Shown here piece by piece: positions 6,956-11,461 of a DNA stretch of 11,461 bases. The notes under the pieces are model-generated. The model saw nothing but the letters and a program-made list of their open reading frames with translations, was not told the origin of the DNA and did not search any database. Position 1 is the first letter of the stretch. Each line of letters begins with the position of its first letter. The stretch is from Chloroflexota bacterium. Its GTDB lineage: Bacteria; Chloroflexota; Dehalococcoidia; JAUQQI01. Position numbers and translations under genes: made by a program. Where the stretch lies: positions 1 to 11,461 of the forward strand of contig JAUQQI010000143.1 of assembly GCA_030549955.1 (NCBI GenBank), read 5' to 3'.

Positions 6956-6984
6956 ATTTTACCCCGGTCCGTCTATTCTGGCAA
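6956..6984 (-). promoter_or_regulatory. Sigma70-type promoter for the second transporter cassette
   Basis: On the minus strand TTGCCA (6979-6984), a 17-nt spacer and TAAAAT (6956-6961) match the consensus at 5 of 6 positions in each box. The promoter begins 11 bp after the stop codon of the first cassette and gives a leader of about 50 nt to the ATG at 6895. No convincing terminator separates the cassettes: a GCCC/GGGC stem around 6925-6945 has no U-run. Read-through from the first cassette is therefore likely as well. Confidence 0.65.
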
Positions 6985-6994
6985 GTTCGGCCGG

Positions 6995-7891
6995 CTAGCG
7001 GCCCCGGAGTCTGGGGTCGAGGACGTCCCGGAGGGCGTCCCCGAGCATGTTAAACCCGAAGACCGTAAGGCTTATGGCGAGCCCCGGCCAGAGGACGAGC
7101 CAGGGCGCCTGGTGCATGTAGGCCCGGCCAATGCCCCCGAGCATGGCTCCCCACGCCGGATGCGGCGGCGGGACCCCGTAGCCGAGAAAGCTTATGGTAG
7201 ACTCGGCCAGGATTGCCCCTCCGAGCTGGACCGTGGCCAGCACGATAATAACCGGGAAAACATTTGGCAAAACGTAGAAGAGCAGGATTCGGCCGTCGGT
7301 GCAGCCAACGCACCGGGCCGCCTCGACGTAAAGGTTGTTACGCACGCCCAGAGTGGCCCCCCGGACGACCCGGGACGCCCCGGCGGCCAGGAGCACCCCC
7401 AGGGTTATGACCACGTTCCAGAGGCCCGGACCGAGTACCGAAAGCAGGCTTATCAACAGCACGATGGCCGGGAAGGCCATCCAGATGTCGACGAGCCGCT
7501 GGATAAACGTGTCTAACCTTCCCCCAAAGTAACCCGAAGCTGTCCCGATCAGTGTAGCCAGGCCCGTAGCGATGAAGACCGACCCGAACCCGACCGTGAC
7601 CGAGACCCGGGCACCCCAGATGATCCGGCTGAGCATGTCCCGGCCGTTGGCGTCGGTTCCGAGCGGGTGCTCCAGGCTCGGGGGCTTAAGTCGCCGGGCT
7701 GCATCCCCCTGCTCGTAAGAATAGGGGGCCAGCACCGGCGCGAACGCGGCCGTGACCAGGAGGAGCACGACGACCGCGGCCCCGAACGCGCCCAGGGGCT
7801 TTCGCCGAACAAACCACCAGAGCCGGCTTCCGAGCCCGGGCCTTGCCGGGAGCCGGCCGACTTCACCGTAGGTTCGGGCGCCGCTAATCAT
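6995..7891 (-). CDS. DppC-type ABC transporter permease, first cassette
   Basis: This 298-residue membrane subunit of a Dpp/Opp-family importer partners the B-type permease whose gene it overlaps. It has a basic N-terminal tail, a first membrane helix (about 35-55) and the motif LGTDANGRDMLSRIIWGAR (77-95). Further hydrophobic segments follow, with the EAA-like coupling loop YVEAARCVGC...YVLPNVFPV (188-214) and the terminal VLDPRLRGR. The first motif and the EAA loop sit within one residue of their positions in the C-type permease of the second cassette, so the two are clear paralogs. The EAA loop here reads CVGC where the usual form is like ALGA, with the key glycine kept. The start is ATG (7889-7891) within ATGATTAG, overlapping the upstream stop by 8 nt and preceded by AGGA. 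An in-frame upstream start at 7930 would overlap by 47 nt and is less likely. Confidence 0.93.
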   Translation of the reverse strand: MISGARTYGEVGRLPARPGLGSRLWWFVRRKPLGAFGAAVVVLLLVTAAFAPVLAPYSYEQGDAARRLKPPSLEHPLGTDANGRDMLSRIIWGARVSVTVGFGSVFIATGLATLIGTASGYFGGRLDTFIQRLVDIWMAFPAIVLLISLLSVLGPGLWNVVITLGVLLAAGASRVVRGATLGVRNNLYVEAARCVGCTDGRILLFYVLPNVFPVIIVLATVQLGGAILAESTISFLGYGVPPPHPAWGAMLGGIGRAYMHQAPWLVLWPGLAISLTVFGFNMLGDALRDVLDPRLRGR

Positions 7892-8828
7892 ACTGAATCC
7901 TCGGGTCCAGGTAGGCGTAGACGATGTCAACGACGAGGTTACTGGTAAGGATTACCAGCGCAAAAACCAGGTTAAGGGCCTGGACTACCGGGTAATCCCG
8001 GTACTGGATGGCCTCGAGCAGGTAGCGGCCCATCCCCGGGATGACAAAGATCTGCTCCATTACGACCGACCCGCCGACCAGAACCGAGACCTGAAGGCCC
8101 AGGACCGTTACGACCGGAATAAGGGCATTTTTCAGGGCATGCCGGAAGATAATGACCCGGTCGGCAAGCCCCTTCGCCCAGGCTGTCCGCACGTAGTCCT
8201 GACGCAGCACTTCGAGCATGGTTGCCCGGGTCAGACGCATCAGGGTTCCTGAAAGGCCAATGCCAAGGATTGTGGCCGGGATGATGACGTGACTCAGGTT
8301 CTTGATGGGATCAACGTGAATCGGGGTGTACTGGAGGGGAGGCGTCCAGCGGAACCAGATGGACGGGAAGGTAATGACCAGGGTGCCGAGCCAGAAGCCG
8401 GGGATGGCCAGGGCCGCCACCGCCAGCCCACGGGCCAGGTAGTCGGTAATCGTATCCTGCTTTACGGCCGAAAGGACCCCAACCGGAATAGAAATCAAAA
8501 GGCCGATAAGCATCGCCAGCAGGCCCAGCTCGGCGGTTATTGGCAGGCGGCGGGCCAGCTCGTCGATGATGGGCTGACGGCTCCGCAAAGAAGCGCCCAG
8601 GTCGCCTCGCAGGACCCGCCCGAGCCATTCCCAGTACTGGACGTAGACGGGCTTATCCAGGCCAAGTTTCGCCCGGAGGGCATCCAGGTTCTCGGCATAG
8701 GCGTAGTCCTGCAGAAGCATCGTTACCGCATCCCCGGGAAGGATCCGGATAAGCCCGAAAACGAAAACCGAGACCCCGAGAAGGGTCACAACCATCAGGA
8801 GAAGCCGCCGGATGATGTAGCGCGACAT
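7884..8828 (-). CDS. DppB-type ABC transporter permease, first cassette
   Basis: This 314-residue integral membrane channel subunit of a Dpp/Opp-family importer starts with the usual N-terminal helix (YIIRRLLLMVVTLLGVSVFVFGL) and LPGDA (30-34). It carries LGLDKP (55-60) and VLRGDLGAS (72-80), then several hydrophobic segments. The EAA-like loop DYVRTAWAKGLADRVIIFRHALKNA (211-235) and the C-terminal AYLDPRI follow. Motif positions are the same as in the B-type permease of the second cassette. The ATG at 8826-8828 lies only 6 nt after the stop of the binding-protein gene and has no strong ribosome binding site, so translation is probably coupled to the upstream gene. At its 3' end it overlaps the C-type gene by 8 nt. 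Confidence 0.94.
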   Translation of the reverse strand: MSRYIIRRLLLMVVTLLGVSVFVFGLIRILPGDAVTMLLQDYAYAENLDALRAKLGLDKPVYVQYWEWLGRVLRGDLGASLRSRQPIIDELARRLPITAELGLLAMLIGLLISIPVGVLSAVKQDTITDYLARGLAVAALAIPGFWLGTLVITFPSIWFRWTPPLQYTPIHVDPIKNLSHVIIPATILGIGLSGTLMRLTRATMLEVLRQDYVRTAWAKGLADRVIIFRHALKNALIPVVTVLGLQVSVLVGGSVVMEQIFVIPGMGRYLLEAIQYRDYPVVQALNLVFALVILTSNLVVDIVYAYLDPRIQYD

Positions 8829-8834
8829 ACCAGG

Positions 8835-10517
8835 CTACTTGTTAAGCCAGACCCTTGAAGCCAGAACCCCGCCGTAGCCGTATTCGGTGGTCGAATAGGG
8901 GTAATAGCCTCCGACGTAGGGATGGACCGCCCAGTAGACATACGGGACAGAGCCCGGCACGTAGTACATCTTGTCGGCGATGTACCTCTGGATTTCAAAA
9001 ATTAGCTTCCGCCGCTCGTCCATATTCAGGGTCTCGGCCTGCTTCTCAATCATCTGGTCAAGGGTCGGGTCGCTGAGGTGGGCGTGGTTCCGGTTGCCCT
9101 TCGAATGGAACATGCCGAAGAGGTAGTCGTGGGGCTCCTGGAACTGGGTCTGAAGGCCCCAGACCATCCCCTCTTCGAATTTACCCTGGAACGTGGTCGA
9201 GATATAGGCCGAGTACTCCTGCATTCTGAGCTCGACGTCAAACCCGGCCCGCTTAAGCTGAGCGTGGATCAGCTCCACGTACTGGACCCAGACGGTCCCG
9301 TACCCCGGCGTGCTGATGAGCACGGTTTTAAGGCCGTTCGGGTAGCCGGCTGCCGCCAGAAGCTCCCGGGCCGCCCGGGGGTCGTACTTAAAGTACTTGC
9401 CCGCCGGGCCCATCTCCGGGCTCTTCGGGTCCAGCCACCAGGACTGGAGCGCCCAGGGGATGAAGTTGTTCCAGCCGCCCTCCCCGTTATAAACCACCTT
9501 AAGAATTTCGTCCCGGTCGATGGCCATCGAGACCGCCTGCCGCACCCTCGGGTCATTGAACGGCGGCTTATCGGCCCGCCAGTACATGAAGGGGATCAGC
9601 AGGTATTCCCACTGGTAGATTTTGGCGTCGGGAACCGTCTGCTTGAAGTTCTCCAGGTCCTGGGGGTTAACGCCCGCCATATCGACCTCCCGGGCCCGCA
9701 GGGCGGCCATCGCGGTCGCGGTGTCCGGGATTATGAGGCCGACGACCTTATCGACATAAGGGCGGCCTTCTTCGTAGTAGTCCGGATTCCGGGCAAAGGT
9801 GAAGGCTACCCCGGATTCGAAGTTTTCGAGCATAAAGGGCCCACTGCCGACCACTACTTTGGTCGCATCCCCGTACTGTTCAACGACTTCCCGGGGCACA
9901 ACCCAGAAGAAATAAGACGAGATGTTGGTCAAGAACGGGGCCCACGGCCGGCTGAGCTTGAACTGGACGGTATAATCGTCGACCGGTTTGACATCGGTCA
10001 CCTGAGCAAATACGTTGCGTTCAGGGGATTCTTTCATAAAGCGGTTAAAGGCCCAGACAACATCTTGGGCGGTTACTGGTCGGCCGTTCAGCGGCGGCTT
10101 GTTATGCCAGCGGGCATTCTTTCGAAGATGGAAGGTCCAGGTGGTGCCATCCTGAGAGATTTCATAGCGCTCGGCGAGGTCGGGTTCGCCCGGGATGAAG
10201 GCGTTCGCGCCCACCTCCGGGCCGTACTTGAACTTTAATAACCGGCTGTAGACGAAGCCGGCGAAGATCTTCGTTCGGTAGGAGACGTTAAGATACGGGT
10301 CTAAGGTTGGCGGGTTTTCGGTCATCAAGTTGAGCCGCAGCGTCCCACCCCGTTTCGGCCCCTCCGGCTGTTGAGCTTGCGGTGGTGAAGGGGCCGCCTG
10401 GGGAGCGCAACCCCAGAGGCTCAGGCCCAGCCCGGAAATAGCCCCCGCCTTAAGAAACATCCGCCGTGAAAGCCGGCGCCCCAACAGACCAGACTGGTCA
10501 CCACCGGTGCGGATCAT
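8835..10517 (-). CDS. Extracellular solute-binding lipoprotein (SBP_bac_5 family), first cassette
   Basis: This 560-residue membrane-anchored binding protein supplies the permeases encoded directly downstream. The signal is of the Tat lipoprotein type: SRRMFLK (17-23), a hydrophobic stretch and the lipobox LWGC with acylated C37, then a Pro/Gln/Ala linker. Family 5 motifs in the mature part are RGGTLRLN (56-63), NPPTLDPY, GSGPFMLENF (224-233) and NDPRVRQAVSMAIDRDEI (321-338). The C-terminal part is rich in Tyr and Trp, as expected of a ligand cleft that holds aromatic or peptide ligands, but this does not identify the substrate. The start is ATG 10515-10517, or the adjacent GTG 10518-10520. 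The GTG at 10538 is rejected because the ribosome binding site GGGAGGAGGG would then lie inside the gene. It is the first gene of the operon and has a strong promoter upstream. Confidence 0.94.
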   Translation of the reverse strand: MIRTGGDQSGLLGRRLSRRMFLKAGAISGLGLSLWGCAPQAAPSPPQAQQPEGPKRGGTLRLNLMTENPPTLDPYLNVSYRTKIFAGFVYSRLLKFKYGPEVGANAFIPGEPDLAERYEISQDGTTWTFHLRKNARWHNKPPLNGRPVTAQDVVWAFNRFMKESPERNVFAQVTDVKPVDDYTVQFKLSRPWAPFLTNISSYFFWVVPREVVEQYGDATKVVVGSGPFMLENFESGVAFTFARNPDYYEEGRPYVDKVVGLIIPDTATAMAALRAREVDMAGVNPQDLENFKQTVPDAKIYQWEYLLIPFMYWRADKPPFNDPRVRQAVSMAIDRDEILKVVYNGEGGWNNFIPWALQSWWLDPKSPEMGPAGKYFKYDPRAARELLAAAGYPNGLKTVLISTPGYGTVWVQYVELIHAQLKRAGFDVELRMQEYSAYISTTFQGKFEEGMVWGLQTQFQEPHDYLFGMFHSKGNRNHAHLSDPTLDQMIEKQAETLNMDERRKLIFEIQRYIADKMYYVPGSVPYVYWAVHPYVGGYYPYSTTEYGYGGVLASRVWLNK

Positions 10518-10526
10518 CACCAGAAG

Positions 10527-10536
10527 CCCTCCTCCC
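10527..10536 (-). promoter_or_regulatory. Strong ribosome binding site of the first binding-protein gene
   Basis: The minus strand reads GGGAGGAGGG, with 6 nt to a GTG (10520) and 9 nt to an ATG (10517). It overlaps an in-frame GTG further upstream (10536-10538) and thereby argues against that codon as the start. Confidence 0.75.
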
Positions 10537-10559
10537 ACGCAGCGGTCTGAGTTTGCCCG

Positions 10560-10588
10560 ATTATACCGCGCCCCGGCACGAGCGTCAA
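10560..10588 (-). promoter_or_regulatory. Strong sigma70-type promoter for the first transporter cassette
   Basis: On the minus strand TTGACG (10583-10588, 5 of 6 matches), a 17-nt spacer and a perfect TATAAT (10560-10565) form the best promoter of the transporter region. The leader to the ATG at 10517 is about 36 nt and includes the strong ribosome binding site. It is divergent from the DUF3105 gene at 10670, with about 80 bp between the -35 box and that gene. Confidence 0.75.
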
Positions 10589-10654
10589 GACCGACGGCCT
10601 GCCCCGGTAAGCCTTTTATACCCGGCGCACGAGTCGACCCAGGGCGCGATCGTG

Positions 10655-10660
10655 TAAACT
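10655..10660 (+). promoter_or_regulatory. Possible -10 box of the DUF3105 gene
   Basis: TAAACT lies 9 nt before the ATG at 10670, matching 4 of 6 positions of the -10 consensus. No good -35 box is seen at the right distance. If used, transcription would begin about 3 nt before the start codon, a near-leaderless arrangement like that of the kinase gene. The short run AGGGG next to the ATG is too close for a normal ribosome binding site. Confidence 0.35.
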
Positions 10661-10669
10661 TTAGGGGCT

Positions 10670-11233
10670 ATGGTGAAGCGCAAGCGTCAGCGGCAGGGTA
10701 CAGACCGGCGGCTGCTGGCGGTTATTGCCGTTATCGGCATCCTGGCCATCGCCGTGCCGGTTCTGCCTTACACGGGTGTTCTTCCGGCCAGCACTGGGGC
10801 CGGGCAGACTTCGGGCCCGAGCAGCACCCTGCCAGGCCGGGCGGTTCCTGACCAGGGACGGGACCACGTCCTGCCTGGTCAGCCTCACCCGCCGTATAAC
10901 ACGACGCCCCCGACTTCCGGCTGGCACTACCCAAGCACCGCCCCCTGGGGCATCCACACTGAGCCGATCCCCGACGAGCTCCAGGTCCACAATCTCGAGC
11001 ACGGGGGCGTTCTCATCCAGTACAACTGCGACTGCCCGGACCTGGTCGAGAAGCTTGCTGCCATTGTCAAACGCTACCCCTCCCACGTGATCCTGGCCCC
11101 ATACCCGAACATGCCTTACCGGATCGCCCTGACCGCCTGGACCCGGATCGACACCCTGGAGGATTTTGACGAGGCCCGGATCGTCCGGTTTATCGAAGCC
11201 TACCGGATGCGGGGCCCCGAGAACGCCCCGTAA
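10670..11233 (+). CDS. DUF3105 family membrane-anchored protein
   Basis: This 187-residue protein has a basic N-terminus (MVKRKRQRQ) followed by one hydrophobic segment (about 15-35), so it is probably anchored in the membrane with its main domain outside. The domain matches DUF3105 by DQGRDHV (61-67), PPTSGWHYP (80-88), the WGIHTEPI stretch (93-100), VHNLEHGGVLIQY (106-118) and the CDC pair (C120, C122). Conserved His (66, 86, 96, 107, 111) and the two Cys could bind a metal; this is inference, as the family has no established function. Length fits the family (roughly 150-230). The ATG is immediately followed by GTG AAG and lacks a normal ribosome binding site. The gene is divergent from the first transporter operon and stands alone on its strand in this window. 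The family assignment is firm; the role is unknown. Confidence 0.9.
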   Translation: MVKRKRQRQGTDRRLLAVIAVIGILAIAVPVLPYTGVLPASTGAGQTSGPSSTLPGRAVPDQGRDHVLPGQPHPPYNTTPPTSGWHYPSTAPWGIHTEPIPDELQVHNLEHGGVLIQYNCDCPDLVEKLAAIVKRYPSHVILAPYPNMPYRIALTAWTRIDTLEDFDEARIVRFIEAYRMRGPENAP

Positions 11234-11461
11234 GGCCTAACCGGTCTCTGGGGACCACAAAACCACCCCCCCTCGGTCATCCGGCCAATAATCGGGGCCA
11301 GCCGTCTGGCCTCCGTCCGAGAATAGACGTGGGGTTCGAGCCGGGGTAAGCTCAGGGTTTTCTTGACGGTGGCAAACGCGTCGGCCCGCTTCCGCCGTTC
11401 CGTGACTCATAGTCGTTTATTTCACCCTGCAGGGTGAAACAAGACGACCGGCCACTTCCTG
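11234..11461. other. Region without a convincing gene; possible minus-strand remnant and operator
   Basis: No well-supported gene is visible. Just after the DUF3105 stop a short stem (GGTC/GACC, about 11241-11255) precedes ACAAAA and then C7, a poor candidate terminator. On the minus strand two overlapping frames are open. One is a 57-codon frame with ATG at 11408-11410. The other is a protein-like 68-codon frame (11406-11200) with no normal start codon. Near the right edge is a perfect 20-bp palindrome. The end of the window cuts off whatever follows. Confidence 0.4.
11420..11439. promoter_or_regulatory. Perfect 20-bp palindrome, probable operator
   Basis: TTTCACCCTG (11420-11429) is followed directly by its exact reverse complement CAGGGTGAAA (11430-11439). 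The symmetry extends imperfectly outward with TT/AA and then GTCGT (11412-11416) against ACGAC (11444-11448), offset by one base. A palindrome without a loop is typical of a dimeric repressor site rather than an RNA hairpin. Only one copy is present before the window ends, and I cannot assign it to a known regulator. Confidence 0.65.

Noticed and set aside
10615..10620. TATAAA on the minus strand as a second promoter of the first transporter cassette
   Set aside because: The hexamer 17 nt upstream (CCTGGG) bears no likeness to a -35 box, and a much better promoter lies at 10560-10588.
11325..11350. GGTTCGAGCC, similar to the T-loop of a tRNA
   Set aside because: The flanking bases do not form a T stem, and no acceptor, D or anticodon arm can be drawn on either strand.
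11412..11448. CRISPR repeat suggested by a GTTT..GAAAC-like palindromic element
   Set aside because: Only a single copy is present and the window ends 22 bases later; no spacer-repeat unit is visible.

Overview
The window is G+C-rich (about 60-65 % by eye), bacterial, and tightly packed with protein genes. The likely source is a Chloroflexota-like bacterium, possibly a thermophile. The clues are Tat-dependent lipoprotein solute-binding proteins, a zinc-ribbon/Ser-Thr kinase/WD40 fusion, a DUF3105 membrane protein, frequent GTG and TTG starts, and E. coli-like -35/-10 promoters. This taxonomic guess is inference, not a measured placement.

Layout. Bases 1-516 (minus) hold the N-terminal 172 codons of a TrmB-family transcriptional regulator that runs off the left edge. 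It is divergent from a short-chain dehydrogenase (693-1484, plus). The gap between them holds a promoter for each gene and a perfect 13-bp inverted repeat at the predicted transcription start of the regulator. The SDR meets a large minus-strand gene tail to tail, with the two stop codons overlapping. That gene (1481-3364) encodes a soluble Ser/Thr protein kinase with an N-terminal zinc ribbon and a C-terminal seven-bladed WD40 propeller.

From 3431 to 10517, all on the minus strand, lie two tandem copies of one transporter design: binding lipoprotein, DppB-type permease, DppC-type permease. In transcription order the first cassette is 10517-8835, 7884-8828 and 6995-7891. The second is 6895-5303, 4317-5264 and 3431-4324. 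In both, the B and C genes overlap by exactly 8 nt. Each cassette has its own recognisable promoter. Neither includes the two ATP-binding subunits such an importer needs, so these must be encoded elsewhere or be shared. The substrate cannot be told from the sequence; peptides, other small solutes or sugars are all possible for this family.

Divergent from the first cassette is a DUF3105 gene (10670-11233, plus) for a small, single-spanning membrane protein rich in conserved His and Cys. The last 228 bases contain no convincing gene, but do carry a 20-bp perfect palindrome near the right edge that looks like an operator.

Together the window reads as a solute-uptake locus flanked by signalling and regulatory genes (TrmB-type regulator, kinase). 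A functional link between the kinase and the transporters is suggested only by adjacency and strand.
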